DNA of 64,000 bases from Nocardia jinanensis (lineage in GTDB: Bacteria; Actinomycetota; Actinomycetes; Mycobacteriales; Mycobacteriaceae): positions 1 through 64,000 of the forward strand of contig NZ_BMMH01000029.1 in NCBI RefSeq assembly GCF_014645735.1. The letters are read 5' to 3'. Positions 43,903 to 54,200 of the stretch are shown here, one piece after another. Below the pieces are notes generated by a model. It was not told where the DNA came from, did no database searches, and was given only the letters and a program-made list of their open reading frames with translations. The position numbers and the translations under genes were made by a program. Each line of letters starts with the position of its first letter. The first letter of the stretch is position 1.

Positions 43903-46900
43903 ATGACCGGCGACGATCCTCTGCAAACCCGTCGCGAGCCGATATCGTCGGTGGCGACGGCGCAGGAGTCGGTCGTGGCGGAGTTGGACGCGGTCGGTTT
44001 CGAGGCCGCGACGGAGATCGGCCGCGGTGGGTTCGGCGTGGTCTACCGGTGTGTCCAGGAGTCCCTGGACCGGACGGTTGCGGTGAAGGTGCTGGCCGTC
44101 GAGTCGGATGCGGACAATCATGCGCGTTTCATCCGGGAACAGCGGGCGATGGGCCGACTGACCGGGCACCCCAATATCGTCACTGTGCTGGGGGAGGGGG
44201 TCACCCGCACCGGGCGTCCCTATCTCGTGACGCCGTATTATCCGCTGGGTTCCCTGGAAGGGTGGCTCCGCCTGCACGGCCCGTTGCCCGCCGAAGAGGT
44301 GCTGCGGTTCGGGGTGAAGCTTGCCGGCGCCCTCGAGTGCGCGCACCTGGCCGGTATGGTGCATCGGGATGTGAAACCGGGAAACATCCTGCTCACCGAC
44401 TACGGTGAGCCCGCGCTGACCGATTTCGGTATCGCGCATATCGCGGGCGGATTCCGGACGGCGGCCGGTACGGTGACGGGGTCTCCGGCGTTCACCGCGC
44501 CCGAGGTGCTGGAAGGTGAAGCACCGACTCCCGGTGCCGATGTGTACGGGCTCGGTGCCACGATGTTCTGTGCGCTCACCGGGCATGCGGCGTTCGAACG
44601 CCGCAGCGGCGAGAAGATGGTGACCCAGTTCCTGCGGATAACCAGCCAGCCGCTACCCGATCTGCGTGAGCACGGTGTCGCCGCGGATGTATCCGAGGTG
44701 GTGGAGGCGGCCATGAACCGCGACTTCCGCGAGCGCCCCTCTGCGGCCGATCTCGGGGAGGCGATCAGGGAGGTGCAGCGGCGTCACGGGTACGCGGTGG
44801 CCGATATGGCGCTGCAAAACCAGCCGACTCCGGAGCGACACGGCGAGGGCCCCCGGGCGCTGCCGCCGCGGTCGCCGATCGGCGGCCGGTCCGGCAACCT
44901 TCCGCTCGAGTTGACCGGTCTCGTCGATCGGCGCAGTGAGGTGGCGGAGGTCAAGAACCTACTGTCCACCTCTCGGCTGGTCACCGTGGCCGGGACCGGC
45001 GGGGTCGGGAAGACGCGGCTGGCGCTGCGCGTCGCCACGCGGGTCAAGCGGGATTTCGCCGGCGTGTGGTGGATCGACCTGACCGACGTATCCGAGCGCT
45101 CGATCTTGGTCGATGCCGTGGCGGCCTCGGTCGGTGTGCGCGACGAATCGGTTCGACCGGTGCTCGAGGTGCTGGTGGAGTTCCTGTGTCCGCGCGATGT
45201 GCTCCTGGTGCTGGACAACTGCGAGCAGCTGGTGGCCGCCGTCGCGGAACTGGACGAGGTGCTGCTGAAGGCGTGCCCGGGCCTGCGCATCCTCGTCACC
45301 AGCCGCGAACCGCTGAACATCGCCGGTGAAGCGGTGGTGCGGCTGTCGCCGCTGACGGTTCCCGACCCGAGCCGGGAGCCCACGTTGCTCGGGTTGCCTC
45401 GCTTCGATGCGTTGACGCTGTTCGCCGAGCGTGCCGCGGCGGCCGTACCGGGTTTCGAACTCGACGAGGACAACAAGGGCGCCGTGGCCCAGATCTGCGC
45501 CAGGCTGGAGGGGCTGCCGCTGGCGATCGAGCTGGCGGCCGCGCGGCTGCGCGCCATGTCGCCGCAGCAGATTCTGGAACGACTCGACGATCGCTTTCCG
45601 GTGCTCACCCGGGGGGCCAGTCGTACCGCCCCGGCGCGGCAGCAGACGCTGCGGCTCTGCATCGACTGGAGCTACGATCTGTGCACCCCGGCCGAACAGC
45701 AGCTCTGGACGCAACTTTCGGTGTTCGCCGGGAGCTGTGAGCTGGATGCGGTCGAGGGGGTATGCGATATCGATCCGGCACCCCGCAGCCTGCTCGACGT
45801 ATTGTCGTCGCTGGTGGACAAGTCCATCCTGGTGCGGGAGGAATCCGGTCCCGTCGTGCGTTTCCGGATGCTGGAGATGCTGCGCAAGTACGGCCGCCAG
45901 GAGTTGCAGAAATCCGGTCGGTATCGGGAAATACGCCGGCGGCACCGCGACTGGTATCGGCGGATGGTCTCCGACGCGGCGGCCGGGTGGATCAGTGAAC
46001 AACAGCCCGGCTGGATTGCGCGCATCGAACGTGAACAGCCCAACCTCCGGGACGCACTGGAGGGTTGTCTGTCCGAGGACACCGAGGAGGCGGCCGAAGC
46101 AGGCTTGCGTATCGCCGCCGGACTCTATGAGTTCTGGCACTTCCGGGGCCTGTACGGGGAAGGACGCTCCTGGCTGAGCCGCGTACTCGCCTGTTCTGGA
46201 GCCGATGCGCCCCGCGCTCGTATCGAAGCACTCTGCGCCGGAAGCAAGCTGGCCTCGGTGCACAGTGATTTCCGGCAGGCGACCGCTCTGCTGGAGGAGG
46301 CACGAGCGCTGGCCGGACCTCAGCCCGCGGCGATGGTCCGGGCGCAGTTCGCCTATTCCGAAGGTCTGCTCGCTCTTTCCCGCGGGGATGCCGAAAGCGC
46401 GTCGTCGCGTTTCGAATATGCCGTGGAACTCACCGGCTCGGATCCGACGAATCACCTCAGAATCAATGCGTTGACCCTGCTGGCCTGGGCGCACGAAGTG
46501 CGCGGTGACGCCGCCCGCGCGAGCGAGTACTGGCGCGGTATCCTCGCGGTCACCGAGCCGCGTGGGGAGCTACTCCATCGTGGGGCTGCGCTGCGCGGTC
46601 TGGGGGTGACCGCGTGGCGGCAAGGTGAGCGGGACCGTGCCGAGCACTACCTGGCCGAAGCGTTACGGGTCAACGGCGGGCTGAACAATCAGCTGCTCAC
46701 CGTGTTCTGTCTCGAGGCGCTGGCCTGGATCGTCGATATTCCCGCCGGCGCCGAACGCGCGGCGGTGCTCATGGGCGCGGCGCAAGGTCTGTGGCCGACG
46801 GGTAGCCGGGTGATGACCGTATTCCACAACTTGGCGCGCTTTCACGAGGAATGTGAGCGTAGGGCGCGGGAGAGTTCGGGAGATCGCCGTTTCGATGTGG

Positions 46901-47187
46901 CGTACGAGCGGGGGCAGGCGATGGATATGGAGACCGCCGTCGCCTACGCGCTCGGAGAGAAGGCCACCGATCGGGCCGCCCGGTCCGGTCCGGTGGTGAA
47001 GTTGACCAAACGTGAGCGTCAGGTCGCCGAACTGGTGGCGCGGGGGCTCAGCAACAAGCAGATCGCGACGAAGCTGGTGGTCTCCCCGCGCACTGCTCAG
47101 GGGCATGTGGAGAATATCCTGGCCAAACTGGGTTTCACCTCCCGTGCCCAGATCGCGGCCTGGATCGTGGAGAACGCAGAGCACTGA
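43903..47187 (+). CDS. PknK-like Ser/Thr kinase - ATPase - LuxR regulator
   Basis: A 1094-residue multidomain regulator. The kinase domain (about residues 25-290) has the Gly loop IGRGGFGVVYRC, VAVKVLA, the catalytic loop HRDVKPGN near 154 and DFGIAH near 174. An NB-ARC-type ATPase follows, with GTGGVGKTRLAL near 366 and LLVLDNCEQLV, then helical repeats. The C-terminus is a LuxR helix-turn-helix from about 1034 (LTKRERQVAELVARGLSNKQ). The layout and size match mycobacterial PknK, which controls growth and stress transcription. The ATG at 43903 is one of two close starts. Confidence 0.92.
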   Translation: MTGDDPLQTRREPISSVATAQESVVAELDAVGFEAATEIGRGGFGVVYRCVQESLDRTVAVKVLAVESDADNHARFIREQRAMGRLTGHPNIVTVLGEGVTRTGRPYLVTPYYPLGSLEGWLRLHGPLPAEEVLRFGVKLAGALECAHLAGMVHRDVKPGNILLTDYGEPALTDFGIAHIAGGFRTAAGTVTGSPAFTAPEVLEGEAPTPGADVYGLGATMFCALTGHAAFERRSGEKMVTQFLRITSQPLPDLREHGVAADVSEVVEAAMNRDFRERPSAADLGEAIREVQRRHGYAVADMALQNQPTPERHGEGPRALPPRSPIGGRSGNLPLELTGLVDRRSEVAEVKNLLSTSRLVTVAGTGGVGKTRLALRVATRVKRDFAGVWWIDLTDVSERSILVDAVAASVGVRDESVRPVLEVLVEFLCPRDVLLVLDNCEQLVAAVAELDEVLLKACPGLRILVTSREPLNIAGEAVVRLSPLTVPDPSREPTLLGLPRFDALTLFAERAAAAVPGFELDEDNKGAVAQICARLEGLPLAIELAAARLRAMSPQQILERLDDRFPVLTRGASRTAPARQQTLRLCIDWSYDLCTPAEQQLWTQLSVFAGSCELDAVEGVCDIDPAPRSLLDVLSSLVDKSILVREESGPVVRFRMLEMLRKYGRQELQKSGRYREIRRRHRDWYRRMVSDAAAGWISEQQPGWIARIEREQPNLRDALEGCLSEDTEEAAEAGLRIAAGLYEFWHFRGLYGEGRSWLSRVLACSGADAPRARIEALCAGSKLASVHSDFRQATALLEEARALAGPQPAAMVRAQFAYSEGLLALSRGDAESASSRFEYAVELTGSDPTNHLRINALTLLAWAHEVRGDAARASEYWRGILAVTEPRGELLHRGAALRGLGVTAWRQGERDRAEHYLAEALRVNGGLNNQLLTVFCLEALAWIVDIPAGAERAAVLMGAAQGLWPTGSRVMTVFHNLARFHEECERRARESSGDRRFDVAYERGQAMDMETAVAYALGEKATDRAARSGPVVKLTKRERQVAELVARGLSNKQIATKLVVSPRTAQGHVENILAKLGFTSRAQIAAWIVENAEH

Positions 47188-47417
47188 GACGCGATGGGGC
47201 CGCGGCACCCGGCCGTAGACCCGGAGACGGCTACCAGCCGTCGCGACGACAGCCCGCGGCCAGCACGCCGTCGAGCCCGGCGAGGACCGCGCGCACCTGG
47301 TCGGAGTCATCGCCGAGTTGCTGGCCGCACTGGTGACGTCGCCAACGCTCGACGATCCCGAGCTTCGAACGGCCTGTGGGGAGCCGGCGACTTCGATGAT
47401 CGCCACTGGGATGTGGC

Positions 47418-47747
47418 TCAGTGCGGGTTGTGGTCGAGCGTGGTGGTATCGGTTGCCACCTGGTGCAGGCGGTTCGCAATGATCCGACGGGCCCGGTCAT
47501 ATCGGGGGTTGTCGTCGAGAAGGGCGGCGTCCTCGGCAGCGATGCGGGCGAGAGCGTCGAGTTCGAAGGACAGGTCGGCCGGGTCGATTTCGGGGCGTAT
47601 CTCGCCCAGTTGCTGGGCCTCGGTGACGATGGTGGTGTAGAGGGTGTGCCAGTCCCGGCGAGCGGAGGCGAGGGCATCACGAACTCGCCCGGGCCGGGTG
47701 TCGAATTCGGGCGCCGTCGAGATGAAGAAGCAGCCGCCTTCGTGGGC
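47418..47747 (-). pseudogene. TetR regulator remnant (C-terminal domain)
   Basis: A minus-strand frame ending at 47418 reads HEGGCFFISTAPEFDTRPG, RVRDALASARRDWHTLYTTI and EIDPADLSFELDAL. This is the ligand domain of a TetR/YcdC-type repressor (the ...GGCFF...AEFD.RPG motif). Upstream of about 47747 the homology is lost and no helix-turn-helix is present. It is a decayed gene at the edge of the island. Confidence 0.65.
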
Positions 47748-47978
47748 GACACTCGGCCCAACGTGCACCCAGGCGGCCCATGCCGTCGCACGAAACGCCG
47801 GACCGCGACGGCAGCGAAGAATTTGATCCCTCCCAAAATTACACCAGACATTCGCGGTGACCGGCCGTGATCCTCCGTGAGTGACCGTGTATCGCGCCGC
47901 CGTCATCGTCGCAGGTAGATCGTCCATCGTGACCCTGCGTGATCGGGTGTGAACACCGGCCAGCCCCCGAACCGGAAA

Positions 47979-48013
47979 CGGCAGGTTACTGGTTCGAGTC
48001 CCGTCGGCGAGCA
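47979..48013 (+). tRNA. tRNA-Asn-like 3' fragment (possible attachment site remnant)
   Basis: About 35 nt look like the 3' third of a tRNA: variable loop CAGGTT, T-arm ACTGGTTCGAGTCCCGT (one mismatch in the stem), then an acceptor-like CGGCGAGCA. The T-arm matches bacterial tRNA-Asn closely. The rest of the tRNA is absent, so it is not functional. Such 3' copies are left where an element integrated into a tRNA gene, and it sits beside transposase and island sequences. Confidence 0.45.
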
Positions 48014-48043
48014 GAAACAGCAGGTCAGCCCCGGTAGTAAGGC

Positions 48044-48330
48044 TTGACCATCACCGCGGATCGGCCGAATCGATTGTGGGTGGCCGACGCCACCCGGATC
48101 CCGTGTGGGCAGGGCGCGTTCTGGCCGGCGGCGGTGCGGGATGCGTTCTCGTTGAAGGCCGAGTTGGTCTATCGGCGGGCCTGGCGGACCCGGGACGAGG
48201 CCGAGAACGCCCTGTTCGCCCATATCGCTGGCTGGTACAACTGCCAGCGCGCCCAAAAGAAGCTCGGATGGCGATCGCCCGACGAGTTCGAAGCGAGCTG
48301 TCATGACCCGGTCCCGGCCGGGCCGGAACC
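48044..48330 (+). mobile_element. IS3-family transposase fragment with internal deletion
   Basis: The frame from 48044 reads DRPNRLWVADATRIPCGQG, the start of the IS3 integrase core. It then skips to LKAELVYRRAWRTRDEAENA and YNCQRAQKKLGWRSPDEFEA, the end of the same protein. The middle (two catalytic Asp/Glu regions) is missing. It is an inactive remnant at the left edge of the large-protein operon. Confidence 0.75.
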
Positions 48331-48392
48331 TGATTACCCCCTCCAACAATGCGGGGGAACCTCACTTTCGGCGAATGTCGCAGTCCTGGAGG

Positions 48393-48408
48393 TGCAACGA
48401 GGGTTGCA
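48393..48408. terminator. Small hairpin after the six-gene operon
   Basis: TGCAAC/GTTGCA with a 4-nt loop lies 15-30 nt past the stop of the last operon gene. It is short, so only a weak terminator candidate. Confidence 0.25.
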
Positions 48409-48422
48409 TCGTGCGCCTTCAC

Positions 48423-49592
48423 TCACTGCTTCGCGAGGGTGCCGATTCCGAGGGGATACCATGCCGCTCGGTAGGTGCCGTCGCTTTCCGGCGAGCCGAT
48501 GGAGACTGTGCTGTCCCGGGCGATGGGCAGAACAATTCTGCGGCCGGTGAACTGGGTGGGGTCGTTGTAGGGGTCCGCTGTGCTGGTGTTGATCGCATAT
48601 TCGACTTCCTGTTCACCGGGGCCTGTCACCTTGACCACGATGCCGGAATGGTCGCCCCGGACGGTGCACAGCAGGAGCCCGTCGGTGGTTGCGGTGTGGT
48701 TTCCGGTGGTGGTGATGAGATGGGGATCCGTCAGAATGCTGGCGGTGTGATCGATGGAGAGGTTGTCGAGGTCGACATCGGTTGGTTGGACGGTGACCAG
48801 TGTGGTCAGTGTATGGGTGCGTTTTTCCTGGTGGGTTTTGTCCCACAAGGTGAGGGTGAGTAGGAAGAGCGTGGTGTGGGAGAGGGTGAGGGAATGGCTT
48901 TCGCCGGGGCCCGTGTACGCGCCCGCGCCGTCGTCGTTGAGGTCGGTGATGTCCATGGGGCCGGCGAGTTGGTCGTAGTCGATGGTGAGGGTGTAGTACG
49001 GCTTGTCCGGGGTTGCGCCCTTGGCGAATCCGATCGGATCGCACGACCAGCTGAGCTGGAGGTGCTCGCCCTGCCGGACGAGGACCTTGTCCGGCGGGTC
49101 GGCGCGGAAACTGTCGAATACGGTTCCCGCGGGGCATTTTGCGAGCGGGATGTTCTGGGACGGTCGCGTGTCACCGATGTGTTCCGTGACCGTGATGATG
49201 GTTGTCGTGAGGTCGTCGGATCGGAGCTTGTCGCTGACCTCGACCGTAACCTCGACGTTCAGGGAATCACCGGGGCCGAGTACGGGGTGGCGGCTGTTGT
49301 GTGGCGTAAGGGAGAGGTAGTGAACGTTTCTTTTTTTGTCGAATGCGTGCTTGAAATCCCAGCTACTGGGATGTGACGGTGTGATTATGGAGTCCTGGAC
49401 GGCCTGGTCGGTACAGAGATTCTCGGGAGAATCGCCGGGATTGAGGTCGATGGCGATTTCCTGACAGGTGATATCGCTGTTCGTCTCGTTCTTGAACGAG
49501 AAGTAGAGGGTGACGTTCTTACCGGCATTGGGTGTTTCCGGATCGGTGCTGAAACTTTCGAGAACGATGGGGAGGGAACCGTCATTGCTCAT
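48423..49592 (-). CDS. Operon protein 6: unknown N-terminal part plus Ig-like/beta module
   Basis: A 389-residue protein with no family I can name and no signal peptide. Residues about 10-145 look like one or two beta-sandwich domains (NVTLYFSFKNETNSDITCQE; PGDSLNVEVTVEVSD). Residues about 155-260 contain FDSFRADPPDKVLVRQGEHL...LSWSCDPIG. The last 100 contain TDGLLLCTVRGDHSGIVVKV and end in AAWYPLGIGTLAKQ. The last two units are the same module found twice in the neighbouring protein at 49613. It is the last gene of the operon, 20 nt after its neighbour. Confidence 0.85.
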   Translation of the reverse strand: MSNDGSLPIVLESFSTDPETPNAGKNVTLYFSFKNETNSDITCQEIAIDLNPGDSPENLCTDQAVQDSIITPSHPSSWDFKHAFDKKRNVHYLSLTPHNSRHPVLGPGDSLNVEVTVEVSDKLRSDDLTTTIITVTEHIGDTRPSQNIPLAKCPAGTVFDSFRADPPDKVLVRQGEHLQLSWSCDPIGFAKGATPDKPYYTLTIDYDQLAGPMDITDLNDDGAGAYTGPGESHSLTLSHTTLFLLTLTLWDKTHQEKRTHTLTTLVTVQPTDVDLDNLSIDHTASILTDPHLITTTGNHTATTDGLLLCTVRGDHSGIVVKVTGPGEQEVEYAINTSTADPYNDPTQFTGRRIVLPIARDSTVSIGSPESDGTYRAAWYPLGIGTLAKQ

Positions 49593-49612
49593 CGTGTGTG
49601 CTGCTCCGGGTG

Positions 49613-51205
49613 CTATTGCGCGAGGTCTTCGGGACCGAGAGGGTGCCAGCTGAGCTTGTATCGCAGGTCCGCGTCTCCGGTGGTGGTGAAGGTGACCTTG
49701 CTGGCTTTGCGAACGGGAAGTGTGAAGTTCTGATTGTCCCGGCCGTGGAGGTCCTCGGCGGAGACCGAAGTGATCGTGAAGCCTTCCGGCGGAAAGGGGC
49801 CCGAGGCGCCAGGGGGAGTGATCTCGACACGGAGTGTGCCGCCGGCGACGGAGCCGAAGAGGAATCCGTCTGTCGGTGCGGTGTACTCGGTGCCCTGCTC
49901 GAGAGGCGTCTGACCGGTATGGAGCATACGGCTGGATCCGGTGACGCGGAGGTGGCCGACTCGGAGGTCGCCCCCCAGGATCACACTGGCGGTGGTCAGG
50001 TCCATGGAGACAGAAATATCGCCATCGGGCTGATAGGTGGCTCGAAGGTGGTAGCCGACACCGATGCCGTTGAGAGGCTCGGTGGGAACGGTGAAGTACG
50101 CGAGCTTCTCGTTTCCGGGATCGCTGGTGCGATAGGCGCGGATCTGGTCGTTGTCCAGGCGAACCGTCCGGGTGTCGGGGCCGCTGGAAACGTTGTAGGT
50201 GAGGGTATAGCCGAATGGCGAACCCGCACTGTTTTCGGGTCCGTGCCAGTGCAGGTCGGTGATGTCACCGGCGTGGACGGTCAGGTGTGCGGGATAGAAG
50301 TCTTCGACGGGCCGGTCTTGCGGCCACTGGACGCCGGCAGTTTCGTCGGCATGGGTGGTGGGGGCGCGCAGCGGCGCCTCGACGCTGTCCACCAGGTTGT
50401 CGGTGAGGTTTCCGATGCCGACAGGGTGCCAGGTCAGGCTGTATGCCTGCGGGTCGGGAAGCCCGAACGCGAGGGTGCTGTGTTTGCCGATCGGAATGGT
50501 GAGGTTGCAGTTGTATGCGCCCCGAGAGTCGTCGTCGGCGACGAGGAGATGCCAGGTGGAGGGCATACCGGCCCGCCCGCCGGCCCTGGGATTCGCAGGG
50601 GAGACCTGTATCCAGAGCCTGTCGTCGGTGACCGAACCACACAGGAATCCGTCGGTGAGCGCGAGGTATTGCGTGTTGTTGGCGAAACCTTCCTGGGTCT
50701 CGGTGAGGATGCGGGTGGTTCCGGTGAGGCTGTTGATGCTGCCGGCTTCGAGATCACCGCGATGGACGAATATCGCGGTGGTCAGGTCCTGGGTTTCTTC
50801 GACTCCCTGCTGTTTGCAGACGGCCTGGAGGTGGTAGCCCACGGCGATACCGTCCAGGGGCTCGGTCGGGTAGGCGAAATCGAGGAGTTTGCCGGGGTCG
50901 CCGGGGTTCGGCTGTGCGTATTCGAGTGGACTGTCGGGGTCATCGGGGTCTTGTCGCCGGAACAGGTCCGCGTCGTTCACCGTGACCTGCCGGGCGTCTT
51001 CACCACCGGTGTTGTAGTACAGGGAGTAGTGGACAACCGGGTTGTTCGTGCAGGTCCAATGCAGGGTGGTGGTTTCGCCTCGGATTATCGGGGTGTCGTC
51101 GGCGTAGAAATTCTCGAAGGTTCCGTCGTCGCCGGTCGGCCAGAACTGCACCGGCGGCCCCATGGGAGCCTGGCCGGCGGGGTGGGGTTCGTTGCTGTTG
51201 GTCAC
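49613..51205 (-). CDS. Operon protein 5: two-copy Ig-like/beta module protein
   Basis: A 530-residue protein made of two tandem copies of a module of about 250 residues. Copy 1 begins FENFYADDTPIIRGETTTLHW and ends SLTWHPVGIGNL; copy 2 begins VEDFYPAHLTVHAGDITDLHW and ends KLSWHPLGPEDL. Each has an Ig-like first half and a second half with ALTDGFLCGSV or APTDGFLFGSV. There is no signal peptide and no enzyme motif. The GTG at 51205 overlaps the previous stop by one base. Binding or structural roles are more likely than catalysis. Confidence 0.87.
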   Translation of the reverse strand: MTNSNEPHPAGQAPMGPPVQFWPTGDDGTFENFYADDTPIIRGETTTLHWTCTNNPVVHYSLYYNTGGEDARQVTVNDADLFRRQDPDDPDSPLEYAQPNPGDPGKLLDFAYPTEPLDGIAVGYHLQAVCKQQGVEETQDLTTAIFVHRGDLEAGSINSLTGTTRILTETQEGFANNTQYLALTDGFLCGSVTDDRLWIQVSPANPRAGGRAGMPSTWHLLVADDDSRGAYNCNLTIPIGKHSTLAFGLPDPQAYSLTWHPVGIGNLTDNLVDSVEAPLRAPTTHADETAGVQWPQDRPVEDFYPAHLTVHAGDITDLHWHGPENSAGSPFGYTLTYNVSSGPDTRTVRLDNDQIRAYRTSDPGNEKLAYFTVPTEPLNGIGVGYHLRATYQPDGDISVSMDLTTASVILGGDLRVGHLRVTGSSRMLHTGQTPLEQGTEYTAPTDGFLFGSVAGGTLRVEITPPGASGPFPPEGFTITSVSAEDLHGRDNQNFTLPVRKASKVTFTTTGDADLRYKLSWHPLGPEDLAQ

Positions 51206-54200
51206 TAGGGCTGCTCCTGGCGCGGACGAGTTGCCGCATCGATGGGGACCGGCGCGGTATTCGTCGTCTCCGGCAGATCTGGCGTCGGGGACGCGATCTG
51301 GTCGAGGGTGGTGGCCAGGGTCAGATAGCCGGTGCGGGCGACGGAATTGGGCTGGTCGAGGTGGGCGACGACGTCGGGAGAGGTGATGGGGTAGTGGTCC
51401 CACTGCCCGGCGCTCTGCGCCGCCTGGCTCAGCGCCGTTCGACCGGTGCTGTCCGAGCACGGTTCGGACCAGTCCCAGATGCCGGTCCACGCGTCGGGGC
51501 GGGGCATGACAACGGCTGTCACCGGGGTGGCCTCCCCGGTGACCGGATCGGGCCGGTCGGTCGGGGCGGGCCGGGTGCCGGCCAGGATCGGGCCGACCCG
51601 GCAGGCGATCTGCAATCGTGACAGAGGTGTGCGGACAGCTTCGTCGGGCAGGCGGACGCTGACCGCGGGCAAGATGTCGGTCACTGCGTCGATCTCTGCC
51701 CACGGGTGGGCCAGCATCGTCACGTAGGCGACGACCGGTGTGGCCGGGTCGTCACTGTGGGCAGCCGGATTTTCCGGCATTGGTGCGAGGTTGACCGGCA
51801 ACGCGAGGTCCCCGGCGGTGATCTTGCGGGCGTAGCCGCTGTCCCCGCCGTCGGCGGTGCGCAAGACGCTGTAATCGGTGTTCTCGCCCGGCAGGACAGG
51901 TCCGTCGGGGCCGTCGGTCTTGTGGGTGAAGTAGCCGATCAGGCCGTCGGTGCTCACGATGACGCCGTCGTCGGTCTCCTGCTGGCCGCCCAGCCGGATG
52001 TTCCACCTCCACTGCTTTTTCAGGTAGTCGGGCGTGGGGAAGTCCAGCACCGGATACGGCGCGGAGTCGCTGCCCCAGCTGGGATCGGTGATGGGCAGCG
52101 TGAAGCTCTCGAGAGTCAGCCGGGCCCGCAGCAGCGCGACGGGCGTCCCGATCAGCGGCGCGACCATCGTGCCGTCGTTGCCGGGAGGCGGGGAGGTGGC
52201 GGCCGAGTCGTCGATGCGCCGCATGAGTGCGTCGAAAGCCTCGGTGCCGCCGTTACGCAGGCCGGTGAGGAAGCCGAAGAGCTCAGGGCAGGTGCGAGCG
52301 AAGTCGCCGTCCGGGTCGGTCGGGTCGTCGTGGTGGGGATAGTTGGGCAGGGTGGCCCAATCGATGGCCGCCTCTTCGGTGTGCCCGTCGGTGCCGATAC
52401 CTTTGCGGGCTTCGATGATGCCGCGCCCGCCCTCGTCATGAACGAGCAGGGACTGGGAGAGGTGGTTCACGAGTAGCCACCCGAGCGCCGGAGTCGGGGC
52501 CGGTTCGCTCGGGGTGGCCACGACCGGCGGGTCGTCGATGACCGCCCCGGGGACGGTGGCGGACGTGTTGGCAGGGACCCAGTCGAATCGCAGCCGAGTC
52601 GGTGCGGTGATGCGTGGCGCCAGTTGCACGTAGCAGCCGGGGTTCGTCCACCTCTCACCCACCGTGATCGGGTTATTGTTCGCGGTGCTGGGCGCGAGGG
52701 TGCCGGCGATCCACGGCAGGCGCTGTGCGGGGCTGAGTTCGCCGCCGATTCCGGCATCGATGTAGGTGAAGCTGCGTCCCATGGAGTCCACGACACCGGC
52801 GAAGGTGACAACGAACTGTCCTGCGCAGGCTGGGAAGAACCGGATCTTCGCGGTCGGAGCCAGCACATCGGGTTCGGGCGAGGGGAAGCCGCTGTCGGGG
52901 TGATCGTAGCCGGCGAGCAGGTCACACAGGTGACTCTCGCTCGGGTCGTTCTCGTTCGGTTCGACCCCCATGCCCGGCATGCGCTGATCCAGATTGCGGT
53001 GAAAACCCTCCAGCATCTGCGATATCTCTCCCACGCCGAGCTGACCGGCGAGATCCTCGACAGCCTCGACGGGGGCATCGCCGTAGCGGCGCAGGTGCCG
53101 TTCGACAGCGCCGGTCACCAGCTGCCGCGGCAGGTCGGTCATAGCGGAACGTCCGACGAACTTCCACGCGGGTATCGGCTGCGGGGTACCGGTTTTCGTC
53201 AGCCGGTACCGGCCGTTGCCGGCGTCGAAGACCCAGTGGTAACCGTCGGTGGCGTCGGCCGGGATGGGGTAGTAGTCCATCTCCCACAGCAGGTAGACCG
53301 GCGACCACGGCTGGTCCCACACGCTGGTGAAATGCCCGGGACCCGTCGCGCGCCCCGCAGCATCGTGGAAGGCCTCCGAGACGCCGTGTACCAGGGTTCT
53401 GGTGTCTTCGACCAGGTCGTTGTCTTCGGCGGTGCCCCGAACGGCAGCCCGGGACAGCAGCGTGAACTCACGGAACAGGCCGGCAAAGCAGGCCCGCACA
53501 TGGTCCGGGAGCTTGGTGCCCCAGTCGGGCAGCGGCGGCGGTTCCGGGGGCGGCTGCATATCGCCGTCGATGAGCATGGCGGCCACCAATTGATCGTCGG
53601 AACGACACGGCAGCGCCTCTGGATACTGCTCCTCCTCGGCATTCACCCCGCCGAGCACGATGACCGGATCATAGGGTGTGTAGAAAGGGGGGAGCGGGAC
53701 AGCGTTCAGCGCGCGGTGGATGCCATCAGGATTCTGGCACGCCGGATCCAGACCCTGAGCCCCGGCGTACCTGGTGACGCTCGCCTCGAATTCCTCCGCC
53801 GTCGCCCCGTGCGGGATCCCATCCGCCGCGGCGAGCAGGCCCTTCATCTCATCCTGAACTCGCCGCAGTGCGGACGCGAGCTTATCGATCGCCGGACCCG
53901 GGTCGAAGTCCGCCGGTCGTCCGGCACCACTGTCGTCGGGTGGCATCTTGCCCAGCCGCCACAGGTCGTACAGCCTGTTCTGCAATCCGATCTCGTTGCG
54001 CGCGAGCAGGTTGTATCGGTATTGCTTTTCATTGAGTCCGGCCAGCCATTCCCGCTCCTTGTTCAGTTCGTCCTCCGTCACGGAGTTCCGAGATCCCGGC
54101 GCATCGGTGATAGTCCAGGCGTGGCCGATGTCGTATGGGATGAACCATGAGCTGTGCACACGGTCGTCGAACTTGTGCGGCGCGGTGTCGAGTGTTTCGA

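Noticed and set aside
47188..47417. Possible regulator tail on the minus strand (reading ...DDSDQVRAVLAGLDGVLAA...)
   Set aside because: The segment is about 30 residues, ends at 47231 and has no continuous upstream homology, so it cannot be assigned.
47900..48013. Complete tRNA gene
   Set aside because: Only the variable loop, T-arm and acceptor end are present; no D-arm or anticodon arm can be folded.
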